From the NCBI RefSeq assembly GCF_041435495.1, contig NZ_CP108644.1, positions 2,170,001-2,234,000 of the forward strand: a stretch of DNA of 64,000 nt, read 5' to 3'. The position numbers were made by a program, and so were the translations under genes. The notes beneath the pieces are model-generated. The model saw only the letters and a program-made list of their open reading frames with translations, did not search any database and was not told the DNA's origin. This DNA is from Streptomyces sp. NBC_01116 (GTDB lineage: Bacteria; Actinomycetota; Actinomycetes; Streptomycetales; Streptomycetaceae). The stretch's first letter is position 1, and each line of letters begins with the position of its first letter. Positions 8,846 through 17,871 of the stretch are shown here, piece after piece.

Positions 8846-10563
8846 GTGTGTCCGCGGGGCCCGGCCGTTCGGGCAGCACCCGTAGCTCGCCGTGGTCATG
8901 GCTCGGCCTGCGGGGCAGGCCCCGTTCCACGGCGGTGCCGAAGGAAGGACCGGGGCACGAACCGGAGGACATAGCGACAGCCAGCGGCATCCGGCCGGAC
9001 GGGGGCGAGTGGTCGGCCAGGTCCTACGAGGAGTTGTTGCGCGCACTGGTGGGATTCCCCGACTTCCACAATCCCGACTTCTTCCGGCAGGTCGTGCTCC
9101 TCATGGGTAAGCGCCTCGACGGGAGCGCCGCCCCGTTCGTGGTCGAGCACCACGCCGATCCCCGCAGCCAAGTGGCCGCGCTGATCGGTGCCATGGACCG
9201 GCACCGGGATCGCGGAGCCGCTCTGCGGGCTCTCGCCGACACCCTGCGCCTCCTGCGCGGGGACGAGGCCGCGGTGACACGGCTGGACAGGGTCGTCAGC
9301 GAGCTGGCACCCGCCGGAAGGCTCCCCAAGCCGAGACTGCGGGCGATCGTCGCCCAACTCGAGTCCATGAGGGACACCGTGCCGCTGCCCGTGGCCGGCG
9401 AAGCGCTGCGCAGGGCGTTGCTCCCCGGCGAGCCCTCAGGGCTCCGGGGCAGTGAATCCGTGTCCGGGATGGTCGCACGGCTGGGCGACGCGCGTGAGTT
9501 CACCGCGGCCGACGCGGATCCGTCCGCCGACACGCCCCTGGTCCTGCGGTTCCTTGCGGAGCTCGCCGCCGATCTGCCCGGTACGGAGCAGGCCATGCTG
9601 CGCAGCCACGTCAGCCTCGCGGTCGAGGAACTGGGGCTGCCCGCCGGGGCGAAGACCGATCTCGCGGGCCGCGGCCGACGGCCGACGGCCCGGGGCGGGC
9701 GCCGGGTTCTGCAGATCCGTCTCCGGGAGACGACGCCGGGCAAACAGAGGTACACCGTCGACGCCGCCCTGTTCGACTGGACGGAGGACGGTCTGAGCCA
9801 CCCCCGCAAGAGGGAGGCCCTACGGACATTCGGTCTCGGTGAACTCAAGCGGTTCGGCCGTACCTGTCTCGCCGACTGGTCCGACCTGACAGCGCACCTC
9901 GATGACGCGGGCCAGGTCCGTGTGGAGTTCCTGTTGCCGTGGTCCCTGCTCGGCCATCCGGTGGAGCGTTGGCTGACCGACGGCCACACCTACCTTCTGG
10001 GACACAAGTACCCGGTCGTCATACGCTCCTTGGACCGTATGGAGAGGCAGTCCTGGCGCCGGGACTGGAGCCTTCGGTGGGAGGCTCTGCATGATCCGGC
10101 CACCACGGCACAGCAGTGCGACAGAATCGCCTGGCTGGCTCTGGAATCGGCACGCGCGAGCAAACTGAACGGCGACGTGCTGCGTCTGCGAGGACGTGAC
10201 GGGGAAGTGCGCGCCTGGCTCGACACCCACCCGGAGGCCGCCTCTTTCGCTCTTGCCTTCGCCTACGATCCACAGAATCCGAAACGAGCGCTCGCCCTCC
10301 AGGAAGCCGTGTGCGAGGGAATCCCCCTCATCATGTGGCGACGGGACGACGGCGACCCCGAAGAACTCGCGGCTCGCATCGGGGAGATGACAGCCACCCA
10401 GTTCTCCTTACTTCCCGATCACCTCAGGCTCTGGCGGCGCGCGGCGGCCAAGGACGACAGCGAGGACATGCACAACCACCTGACCCTTCTGTGGGACGAC
10501 CCCAAATGTGTCCCTCGGGAAGGGACCCTGACCGCGCCGGACGTGCGTCCGCGGAAGTCATGA
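8842..10563 (+). CDS. VMAP-like protein: effector-associated-type domain plus VMAP C-terminal-like domain
   Basis: This is a 573-residue protein. After a disordered N-terminus (1-58), residues about 62-153 (SYEELLRALVGFPDFHNPDF and following helices) match the effector-associated type also seen in the preceding hydrolase. Residues 157-265 form a further helical segment. Residues about 285-560 resemble the VMAP C-terminal domain, including FGLGELKRFGRTCLADWSDL, a central 'VEFLLPWSLLGHPVERW', and 'CEGIPLIMWRRDD' near the end. VMAP proteins act as the adaptor or transducer in ternary vWA-MoxR-VMAP systems. It overlaps the hydrolase stop by 4 bases (ATGA) and lies 28 bases before the MoxR gene, so it is operonic. 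Domain assignment is by recognition, not by a profile search. Confidence 0.75.
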   Translation: MSVSAGPGRSGSTRSSPWSWLGLRGRPRSTAVPKEGPGHEPEDIATASGIRPDGGEWSARSYEELLRALVGFPDFHNPDFFRQVVLLMGKRLDGSAAPFVVEHHADPRSQVAALIGAMDRHRDRGAALRALADTLRLLRGDEAAVTRLDRVVSELAPAGRLPKPRLRAIVAQLESMRDTVPLPVAGEALRRALLPGEPSGLRGSESVSGMVARLGDAREFTAADADPSADTPLVLRFLAELAADLPGTEQAMLRSHVSLAVEELGLPAGAKTDLAGRGRRPTARGGRRVLQIRLRETTPGKQRYTVDAALFDWTEDGLSHPRKREALRTFGLGELKRFGRTCLADWSDLTAHLDDAGQVRVEFLLPWSLLGHPVERWLTDGHTYLLGHKYPVVIRSLDRMERQSWRRDWSLRWEALHDPATTAQQCDRIAWLALESARASKLNGDVLRLRGRDGEVRAWLDTHPEAASFALAFAYDPQNPKRALALQEAVCEGIPLIMWRRDDGDPEELAARIGEMTATQFSLLPDHLRLWRRAAAKDDSEDMHNHLTLLWDDPKCVPREGTLTAPDVRPRKS

Positions 10564-10591
10564 AGGCAACGAGAGGAAGCGGCGGACCGGC

Positions 10592-11722
10592 ATGAGCGTG
10601 GCGAACAGCGGCAGCAGCAGCGGCCCGATCACGCCTCCGAGCGAGGGAGAGGCGTCGGAGGCACCGGACCCGGACTGGTGGCTCTACCGGTGCGCTCCCG
10701 AACCGCACGACGGCATCGACCGGCTGCCGCCCGCGCCGCCGTGGCGTTCGTTCTCCACCTCGGCGGCGTCCGAAGAGATGCCCGAGCCGCCCCCCTTGAG
10801 GGAGGAACGGGACGGGCACCGCCGGCTCGGCCGTCAGCTCAGGGCGGTCACCTACCAGGCGGACCGCGAGGAGATCCACCTGGTGAACATGGCCATGATG
10901 CTTCGCCGACCTCTGCTGGTGACCGGGCGGCCCGGAGTCGGCAAGTCGACCTTGGCGTACAGCATCGCCCGGGAACTGCGGCTCGGGCCCGTACTGCGCT
11001 GGCCGGTCACCAGTCGTACCACCATGCAGGACGGCCAGTACCACTACGACGCGATCGGCCGACTCCAGGACGTCGGTCTGCGGGAGCGACTCGTCGAGGT
11101 GTCCCGGCCCGGGACCACCGAGCCGGCCGCGGTGGAGCCGCCCGACATCGGCCGATACCTGCGCCTGGGGCCGTTGGGGACGGCGCTGCTCCCCTGGCGC
11201 ACCCCTCGCGTCCTGCTCATCGATGAGATCGACAAGAGCGACCTGGACTTCCCGAACGACCTTCTCCATGTGTTCGAGGAGGGTGAGTTCACCATCCCCG
11301 AACTCACCCGTCTCAGCCGGCCTACCGCCCAGGTAATGACGTCTGACCACGACGGCTCCGTCGAATTGAGACACGGGCAGGTCCGCTGCCACGAGTTCCC
11401 TGTGGTGATCATGACGAGCAACGAAGAACGGGAGTTCCCGCCGGCCTTCCTGCGGCGCTGCATCCGACTGGAGATCCGCCAACCGGACCGGGCCAAGCTG
11501 GCACGGCTCGTGGCCGCGCACCTGCCGGCGTCCGAGGGGCCGTCCGAGGAAGTGCGCGAGCAGCTCATCATGGAGTTCCTGCGGAAGCAGGACGACGACG
11601 GAGCGGAACTCGCGAACGACCAGTTGCTGAACGCGGTGCGGGTGGCGCAGAGCATCTGGAGCGATCCGGAGGAGCGTGACCTCGTCAGGGACCACCTGAT
11701 GCGGCCGCTGAACGAAGGGTGA
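10592..11722 (+). CDS. MoxR-type AAA+ ATPase
   Basis: This is a 376-residue AAA+ ATPase. After a Ser/Pro-rich N-terminus (1-80), Walker A is GRPGVGKST (112-120) and Walker B is LLIDEID (208-214). Sensor 1 is 'VVIMTSNEER' (Asn277), followed by FPPAFLRRC with arginine-finger candidates. The insert containing GEFTIPEL is typical of MoxR proteins. MoxR ATPases remodel or load vWA-domain partners; here the next gene encodes a vWA-like module. Upstream AGGAAG is the likely ribosome site. The stop overlaps the following GTG start (GTGA, 11719-11722), showing translational coupling. This is the NTP-consuming gate of the predicted conflict system. Confidence 0.92.
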   Translation: MSVANSGSSSGPITPPSEGEASEAPDPDWWLYRCAPEPHDGIDRLPPAPPWRSFSTSAASEEMPEPPPLREERDGHRRLGRQLRAVTYQADREEIHLVNMAMMLRRPLLVTGRPGVGKSTLAYSIARELRLGPVLRWPVTSRTTMQDGQYHYDAIGRLQDVGLRERLVEVSRPGTTEPAAVEPPDIGRYLRLGPLGTALLPWRTPRVLLIDEIDKSDLDFPNDLLHVFEEGEFTIPELTRLSRPTAQVMTSDHDGSVELRHGQVRCHEFPVVIMTSNEEREFPPAFLRRCIRLEIRQPDRAKLARLVAAHLPASEGPSEEVREQLIMEFLRKQDDDGAELANDQLLNAVRVAQSIWSDPEERDLVRDHLMRPLNEG

Positions 11723-12201
11723 GCCCGCAGGACGATTCCCTGGCACGGGGCTTGGCCGCATTGCTTGCTGGTACGGACTCGCCGTCGGCGGAGGACGTCG
11801 CGGACCTCCTGTGGATGGCCCGGGCCATCAGCCGCGCCACACCTGGCGAGGAGAGGGAGGAGTCCCGGTCAGGAAGCGCGGCCCGGTACGGCGTCGGGTC
11901 GGACCTGGGTGGCCCGTCGGGAGGCACCGGTGGGACTCGGGTTCCCGGCGGCACGCGTCCGCCGGAGCCGTCCCCCCGTCCTGCGTCGGCCGATGCGTTC
12001 GACGGGCGGACGGAGAGAGGCGGCGAGCCTTCCAGCTCCGCGCCCGACGTACCTCTGCACCCGCTTTCCACCGGGACCCCAGGTCCGTCGTCCCCGGCAA
12101 CGGTCCCATCGCGTCCGGTGATCCCGGCGCCATGGTCCGGGCACCCCGCGAACCCGCGCTCGGCGACTCCCTCGCCATCGCCCGCGCGCTACGACCGTTG
12201 A
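11719..12201 (+). CDS. N-terminal segment of a SAV_2336-type protein, in a different frame from its body
   Basis: This reading frame begins at GTG 11719, inside the MoxR stop codon. It codes for LARGLAALLAGTD then SAEDVADLLWMARAI, the short helical start typical of SAV_2336-type proteins. A long Gly/Ser/Pro-rich stretch follows to about 12125. The expected continuation (VRAPREPALGDSLAIARALR) lies one frame away, starting near 12132, while this frame runs on to a stop at 12201. It is either a one-base deletion (real or an assembly error), a frameshifted gene, or a genuine small cistron overlapping the next by 70 bases. Confidence 0.6.
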   Translation: MSPQDDSLARGLAALLAGTDSPSAEDVADLLWMARAISRATPGEEREESRSGSAARYGVGSDLGGPSGGTGGTRVPGGTRPPEPSPRPASADAFDGRTERGGEPSSSAPDVPLHPLSTGTPGPSSPATVPSRPVIPAPWSGHPANPRSATPSPSPARYDR

Positions 12202-15200
12202 AGAGACGGGTGGAGACGTCCGGGACCCGAATTCTCGACGAGGCGGCGACGGCCACCGCCACGGGTGAGGCTTCCCTGTTGGTGCCCGCCTGGCTCCCCC
12301 GCACCGAGCGATGGCTCTCTGTGGACCTGGTCGTGGACACCGGCCCGTCCATGGTGATCTGGCATCAGCTGGCAGCGGAGTTGCGCACCCTGCTGGAGGG
12401 CCAGGGAGCGTTCCGCACCGTACGCGCCTGGTCGTTGGAGAGCGGTGGGACCGAGCCGCGATTCTCCACCTTCCGTCGGGCGACTGGCGCGCGGCCCAAG
12501 CGCGGCATGCCGTGGGAGCAGCTGGCCGATCCGACCGGCCGGCGCCTCCTGCTGCTCCTGACCGACGGTGTGGGTCCTTTGTGGCGCCGTGACGGGATGA
12601 GATCGGCCCTACGGCAGTGGTCCCGCGACCGGCCGGTCGCGGTGCTCCAGGTACTGCCCCGATCCCTGTGGCACCGCACCGGTCTGGCTCCTGTGCCGGT
12701 GCTCGCCCGGCCAGCGCCCCAGGGGCGGAACACTCCACTGTTCCGGGGCGGGAGCAGCGTACGCGGTACACCACCGGCGCCCCGGAGCGGCGGCTGGGTG
12801 CCGGTGCTGGAACTGGACGCCGAGTGGATCGCGCCGTGGGCTCACGTGGTGTCGGGACGCGCGGCGGGCTGGACGCCCCTGTTGGCCCTGCCCACCGACG
12901 GTCCGGAGGCGGACAGCGGTGCCGTGCCCGAGGCGTACGACACCGCGCCCGGAGGGCTGTCCGCGCAGGCCCTCGTCGAGCGATTCCGCGGGGAAGCCTC
13001 GCAGAGCGCCTTCGAACTGGCCGGCTACCTCGCGGCCGCTCCGCTGGTCATGCCGGTCATGCGGTTGATCCAGCGGGTCATGATGCCCCGCTCGAAGCCG
13101 TCGCATCTCGCCGAAGTCTTCCTGTCCGGTCTGATGCATCGGGCCGACGGCAGCACTGCGGTCCTCGGCGAGGACCCGGATCTGACGCTGTACGACTTCC
13201 TGCCCGGCGTCCGTGATGTCCTGCTGAGCACGCTGACCCGACAGGAGTCCCTCCGCACGCTGGACGTGGTGGGCCAGGTGTCGGGGCGGGTGGCCCAGCA
13301 GCTGGGAGGCAGCCTCAACTTCCGTTCGCTGATCCCGTCGGCCGATGCGCAGGACACGTGGCGCCTCCCGGCCGGGAGCCTGCCGTTCGCCCGGGTCGCC
13401 GCCTCGGTCCTCGCAGGCATGGGCGGTGACTACCGGACAGCCGCCGCGGCACTCACCGAGCGCATCGAGGCCACGTCCTCCCCCGCCGCCTCTGCCCGCT
13501 CCGCTCCTCCCCACGCCTCCGCGCGCACCGCTCTTCCTTGGGTCGGCGAGATCCGGCGCAGCGCCCGCTGGACGCCCTCCGGTATGGCCCTGCGTGCCCC
13601 CATGCTCTTCGTCGGGCTGGGCGGGACCGGCGGCCTCGTCGGCGCCGAACTGGAACGCAAGCTGCGCGTGGACCTGTGCGGCCCCGACGGCACCGCCCTC
13701 CAGCACATCGGCGGCCTCGCCCCCTACCAACTGCCCGACTGCCTGCAGTTCGTGTACGCGGACTTCAGCGAGCCCGACCTCCAGCGGCTGCCCCAGTTCA
13801 ACGTGGACTCCTCGCTGCGCGCGGCGTACGCCCGCACCTCGCGGGCCACCCACGACCTCCGCCCCGACTCCGAGAATTCGCCGGAGGTGACGCAGATGCT
13901 GCGGGCGAGCCTGCGCGAGGAGGTCTCGGGCTGGCTGCCCCCGCACGAGGGCGAACCGCGCGTCACCCCGCTGCACAACGGCGCGGGCCAGCTCCCCACG
14001 GTGGGCCGCGCCGCGCTCTTCGCCACGCTGCGGCACTCCCTCCAGCCGGTCCTGGAACCCCTCCTCCAGGCCATCGACGCCATCGCGCACTCCGCGGCAG
14101 AACTGAGCGCACTGGGCGGCGGCCGGATCAACGGCTGCGACGTCTTCGTCGCCTTCTCGGTGGCCGGCGGCACCGGGGCCGGGATCTTCCTGGACTATCT
14201 GCACCTGATCAACCAGGCGTTCACGATGCGCCGCTTCAACGGCGTGAGACTCCACCCACTCGTCCTGATGCCGTCCGCGTTCCCCGACGGGGCCGGTGGC
14301 GGGCGCGAGGCGGAGCTGAACGCGGCCCGCTCGCTCGTCGACCTGTTCCGGCTGGTCGACGGGCAGAACGCGCCGGTCGCAGCGGTCGACATCGGCGACC
14401 TCGATCAGGAGACCGGCCTCGGCATCCGCTACCCCGGCACCCGGCCGATCAAGCTACGCACCGGCATCCTGCCGACCGCGCTCCTGTTCAGCCCGACCGC
14501 GGGCATGCGCCAGGACGACCTGCGTCGCTCCATCGTCTCGCTGGTGATGTCGCTGATCGGCACCGGGCTGGGCGGCAGCCGCTCCCAGGGCCGGTCGATG
14601 GCCGGAGACGACGACTTCCAGACGTTCGCCGCCGACTTCATCAACCGGGGCGTGCAGCGCGGCAGCCCGTCCCCCACCGGCATCGGCCGGCAGGGGGTCT
14701 CCACCAGCCTGGTCGCCTCGATGACCGCGCCCATGGACCAGCTGGCCGACCTGGTCGCCGGACGGCTGCTGCGGGTCGCGGTCACCGATCTGGCGGGGCG
14801 TCCACCCCTTGTGTCCGGGGACGAGACCGCTTACCGGGTCCGGCAGCTGTTCGCCGACTCCCAGCTCGAAGAGCTCTGGGAACCCGAGCAGTTGCCCGTG
14901 GGGGACCCGCAGCCGCTGCCGCGCGGCGGCAAGGCGATCGAGGAGGCGCTCAACCAGCGGATCGGGGACATGCAGCGCCTGCTGTCCGGGCTCCACTCCA
15001 TCGCCGACCGCCAGGCCGCCGCGATGGCGGCCCGGTTCAGCCCGCGCCCGGCGATCGAGAAGCTCCTCCAGAGCGTCGACCCGTTCCTCGCCGAACGCCT
15101 CGTCAGGGGCGTTCCGGACAGCGAGAACGAGATCACCCGGCTCGGGTTCCTCGGCATGCTCACCGCCCGCTCCCGCTCCCCGAAGCGGCCCGCGGGCGTC

Positions 15201-16832
15201 ACCGACCAGCCGCCGAAGACCCCCCGGATCAAGGGCCGTATCGCCGGGATGTCCCCGGCCCGGTGGGGCGACGACGACGTACGGGCCGCCCTCCAGGCCC
15301 AGGACACCTGGTACCGCTGGCGCTGCCGGGCCGTCTGGCACGAGGCCTGGCGGGAGCAGCAGCAGCGCTGGCTACCGGAAGCGGAGACAGCGGTCGGCGA
15401 ACTCAGCAGCCTGCTGGACGCCTTCTACCATCATGCCGGCGAGGAACGCCGGAGCTCGGTGGAGAAGAGCCGGGAGCTGTACGCGGACCGCGTCGGGATC
15501 GCGTACCTGCTGCCGCCGCAGCTCGACCTCAACCACTTCTACGAGGACGTCGCCGCCCAGCTCGTCCGCGGCGAGGCGCCTCGCGAGAACGGCGACGAAG
15601 CCGACCTGCTCCTCAGGACGATCAACGGGGAAACCTGGCGTTCGATGTACACGCGCACGCGCAATGACCCTGCGGGCGCGGTGGCCGCAACACAGGCGCT
15701 CCTCGCGGCACGCGTCATGCAGGTGTTCTCCGGCGAACACCTGAAGACTCCGCCGCTGCTCCCACCGATGGGCCTGCTGCTGGCTGCCGCCGCGGGCGAA
15801 CCGAACGCTTTCGACTCCGTGAGCCGGGGGACGCTCGACCGGTTCGAACACGGGCTGGCAGGGCTCCTGCCGGTGGGTTTCACCCCGGAGGGCACCGGGC
15901 CGCTGCGGGTCCTGGTCACCCACCCGCAGGTCCAAACGGCCGAGGAGGTGGTACAGGAGTACCTCTACCGGACTCTGCGGCTGCCGTCCGTGCCCAGGGC
16001 GTCCGTGGAGTACCGGGAGGTGGGAAGCGACTCGATCACCGTGGTCCTCTTCCGCAGCGAGATGAGCCTCACCCAGGTGCCCGAGGCCCGCAAGGTGCTC
16101 CGCCAGTGGGCCAGGGCCAAGGACGACGAGCAGGCCCACGACGTACTGCGCTGGCGCCAGCGCCTCGGCTTCGAGGACGACTGGATGGTCAGCAGCGAGG
16201 AGGACCGGCGCACGATCCTGCACCGCCTGCTGTGCTGCCTGTGGAACGGCCAGGTCGACGTCCTGGACGGCGAGTCCGCCTCGCCCTCGCGGGTGCGGCT
16301 GCGGCTGTTCCCGGAGAAGGGGGCGAACGTCCCCGGCGTACGGCTGCGGCTCGGCGACTTCCCCGGCGGCATCTCCAGCTGGTCGGAGCTGCTGCGCTCC
16401 TACGAACGCTGGACGGTGCTGGACGACGAACACACCGTGGAGGACTACGGGGCCAAGCTCATGGCGGCCCGCCCCCTCGGCCTCTCCCGGGCAGGCTCCG
16501 GACCGGACGCCCTCTTCGTCGAGCTCGTCGAGCGCATCGCCCCGCGCCAGCTGGAACTCCTGGAGGAGCGCCGGGAGCAGGGCGGCCGACGCGTGGACGG
16601 CTGGATCCGGCCGCTGTGGGAATTCTGGGCGGAGACCCTGCCCGCGGCCCTGGACAGGGAGTTCGGCGACCAGCGCGCGATCCAGCCCACGCTGCGCACA
16701 CTGCTGGAACACGCACGCGGAGGCGCCCCGAAGCCGCCCGCCTCCCGGCCCGCGCCGGAGCGCCGGCGTATCGCGGAGGACGACGAGGACTGGGGCACCT
16801 CGACCCCGAACACCGTCGAACGGCGCGTCTGA
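12132..16832 (+). CDS. SAV_2336-type vWA-like module fused to a tubulin-like GTPase module
   Basis: This is a 1,566-residue protein if read from ATG 12132; the frame is open further upstream to 11811. Residues 1-465 resemble the body of SAV_2336 proteins: ALRPLKRRVETSG, then a vWA-like beta-alpha fold with a degenerate metal site (DTGPS, 69-73) and TDG near 145. After a Ser/Ala/Pro linker (about 455-485), residues 491 onward form a Tubulin_2-type module: MLFVGLGGTGGLVGAELERK at its start, then the tubulin signature VAGGTGAGIF (677-686). About 880 further residues of helical C-terminal region follow. Such tubulin-like proteins are usually separate genes, so the fusion is unusual. It is the last gene of the coupled block starting at 7703. 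Predicted role: GTP/NTP-dependent scaffold or signal integrator of the conflict system. Confidence 0.75.
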   Translation: MVRAPREPALGDSLAIARALRPLKRRVETSGTRILDEAATATATGEASLLVPAWLPRTERWLSVDLVVDTGPSMVIWHQLAAELRTLLEGQGAFRTVRAWSLESGGTEPRFSTFRRATGARPKRGMPWEQLADPTGRRLLLLLTDGVGPLWRRDGMRSALRQWSRDRPVAVLQVLPRSLWHRTGLAPVPVLARPAPQGRNTPLFRGGSSVRGTPPAPRSGGWVPVLELDAEWIAPWAHVVSGRAAGWTPLLALPTDGPEADSGAVPEAYDTAPGGLSAQALVERFRGEASQSAFELAGYLAAAPLVMPVMRLIQRVMMPRSKPSHLAEVFLSGLMHRADGSTAVLGEDPDLTLYDFLPGVRDVLLSTLTRQESLRTLDVVGQVSGRVAQQLGGSLNFRSLIPSADAQDTWRLPAGSLPFARVAASVLAGMGGDYRTAAAALTERIEATSSPAASARSAPPHASARTALPWVGEIRRSARWTPSGMALRAPMLFVGLGGTGGLVGAELERKLRVDLCGPDGTALQHIGGLAPYQLPDCLQFVYADFSEPDLQRLPQFNVDSSLRAAYARTSRATHDLRPDSENSPEVTQMLRASLREEVSGWLPPHEGEPRVTPLHNGAGQLPTVGRAALFATLRHSLQPVLEPLLQAIDAIAHSAAELSALGGGRINGCDVFVAFSVAGGTGAGIFLDYLHLINQAFTMRRFNGVRLHPLVLMPSAFPDGAGGGREAELNAARSLVDLFRLVDGQNAPVAAVDIGDLDQETGLGIRYPGTRPIKLRTGILPTALLFSPTAGMRQDDLRRSIVSLVMSLIGTGLGGSRSQGRSMAGDDDFQTFAADFINRGVQRGSPSPTGIGRQGVSTSLVASMTAPMDQLADLVAGRLLRVAVTDLAGRPPLVSGDETAYRVRQLFADSQLEELWEPEQLPVGDPQPLPRGGKAIEEALNQRIGDMQRLLSGLHSIADRQAAAMAARFSPRPAIEKLLQSVDPFLAERLVRGVPDSENEITRLGFLGMLTARSRSPKRPAGVTDQPPKTPRIKGRIAGMSPARWGDDDVRAALQAQDTWYRWRCRAVWHEAWREQQQRWLPEAETAVGELSSLLDAFYHHAGEERRSSVEKSRELYADRVGIAYLLPPQLDLNHFYEDVAAQLVRGEAPRENGDEADLLLRTINGETWRSMYTRTRNDPAGAVAATQALLAARVMQVFSGEHLKTPPLLPPMGLLLAAAAGEPNAFDSVSRGTLDRFEHGLAGLLPVGFTPEGTGPLRVLVTHPQVQTAEEVVQEYLYRTLRLPSVPRASVEYREVGSDSITVVLFRSEMSLTQVPEARKVLRQWARAKDDEQAHDVLRWRQRLGFEDDWMVSSEEDRRTILHRLLCCLWNGQVDVLDGESASPSRVRLRLFPEKGANVPGVRLRLGDFPGGISSWSELLRSYERWTVLDDEHTVEDYGAKLMAARPLGLSRAGSGPDALFVELVERIAPRQLELLEERREQGGRRVDGWIRPLWEFWAETLPAALDREFGDQRAIQPTLRTLLEHARGGAPKPPASRPAPERRRIAEDDEDWGTSTPNTVERRV

Positions 16833-16945
16833 CAGCACCGTGCCGTGGGCCGAGCGCCCGGAGCGTCGGTCGAGGGGCCTCCGCGGCCGCCGCGCCTCAT
16901 TCGGCACCGGCAATCCGTGCACGCCTCTGGTCCCCCCACATACCC

Positions 16946-16962
16946 GTCAGTACATTGACACC
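16946..16962 (+). promoter_or_regulatory. Possible -10 box with overlapping inverted repeat, leaderless start
   Basis: TACATT (16951-16956) matches a -10 hexamer (TAnnnT) and ends 6 bases before the ATG at 16963. There is no Shine-Dalgarno sequence, which suggests a leaderless transcript. An imperfect inverted repeat, GTCA (16946-16949) and TGAC (16956-16959), overlaps the hexamer. It could be an operator for the TetR protein encoded at 19018. No clear -35 is visible. Confidence 0.35.
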
Positions 16963-17868
16963 ATGTCTAATACGCAGCCAGCGGCGGTCGCGTCGGAGCG
17001 GACGCCCCTCAAGGCCCGCAAGGTGTCCTTCGCCTGGGAGCAGACCCCTCTGCACTGGGTGCCGGGCGACCCGTTCACCACGCACACCATCAACGTGCTC
17101 CATCTGCTGCTCCCGGCCGGGGAACGCTGGTTCATCCACGTCTACCGGCAGATACTCCCGTACATCCACGACGACCGGCTGCGCGAGGACGTCATCGGGT
17201 TCATCGGGCAGGAGGCCGTGCACTCGCAGGCGCACGACGATGTGCTGCCGCATCTGCGGGAGTCGGGCCTCGACCCGACCCCGTACACCGCGCAGGTCGA
17301 CTGGTTCTTCGAGAAGCTGCTCGGGGACCGGACCCTGCCGCCGGGGCGGGCCTCGAAGTGGTGGCTGATGGAGCGGGTGGCGACGATCGCGGCGATCGAG
17401 CACTACACCGCGTTCCTCGGCGACTGGATCCTCAACGCCGACGCCCTGGACCGCCGGGGCGCGGATCCGACGATGCTCGATCTGCTGCGCTGGCACGGGG
17501 CGGAGGAGGTCGAGCACCGGTCGGTGGCCTTCGACGTCTTCATGCACGTGGACGGCGGCTACCGGCGGCGGGTGCGCACCTGGGCGGCGGCGTTCTCCGC
17601 GCTGCTGTTCCTCTGGCAGCGCGGCACCCGCTTCTTCATGGAGAACGACCCCACGCTGCTGGGCGGCAAGGCCTCCTTCAAGGCGTTCCACGCGAGCGGC
17701 AAGCAGGGCACGCTGCCCAGCACGGGCTCGATCCTGCGGTCCGTGCCGAGCTATCTCAGCCGGTCGTACCACCCCTCCCAGGAGGGCAGTACGGCCCAGG
17801 CCGTCGCCTACCTGACCCGCTCCCCCGCCGCGCTCGCCGCCGAGGCCGCCACGACGGAAGGGGCCTGA
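16963..17868 (+). CDS. Metal-dependent hydrolase family protein (PF10118 type)
   Basis: This protein of about 301 residues belongs to the 'predicted metal-dependent hydrolase' family, which is mostly helical and probably di-metal (ferritin-like). Conserved acidic/His motifs are visible: VIGFIGQEAVHSQAHDDVLP, then ATIAAIEHYTAFLGDWIL, then WHGAEEVEHRSVAFDVF, which together would provide Glu and His metal ligands. ATG 16963 (MSNTQPAAVASERTPLK) is preferred over an upstream in-frame ATG at 16840. It is followed after 3 bases by a ferredoxin-reductase gene, which suggests an electron-fed oxidative enzyme rather than a simple hydrolase. A TetR regulator follows. The substrate is unknown. Confidence 0.85.
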   Translation: MSNTQPAAVASERTPLKARKVSFAWEQTPLHWVPGDPFTTHTINVLHLLLPAGERWFIHVYRQILPYIHDDRLREDVIGFIGQEAVHSQAHDDVLPHLRESGLDPTPYTAQVDWFFEKLLGDRTLPPGRASKWWLMERVATIAAIEHYTAFLGDWILNADALDRRGADPTMLDLLRWHGAEEVEHRSVAFDVFMHVDGGYRRRVRTWAAAFSALLFLWQRGTRFFMENDPTLLGGKASFKAFHASGKQGTLPSTGSILRSVPSYLSRSYHPSQEGSTAQAVAYLTRSPAALAAEAATTEGA

Positions 17869-17871
17869 CCC

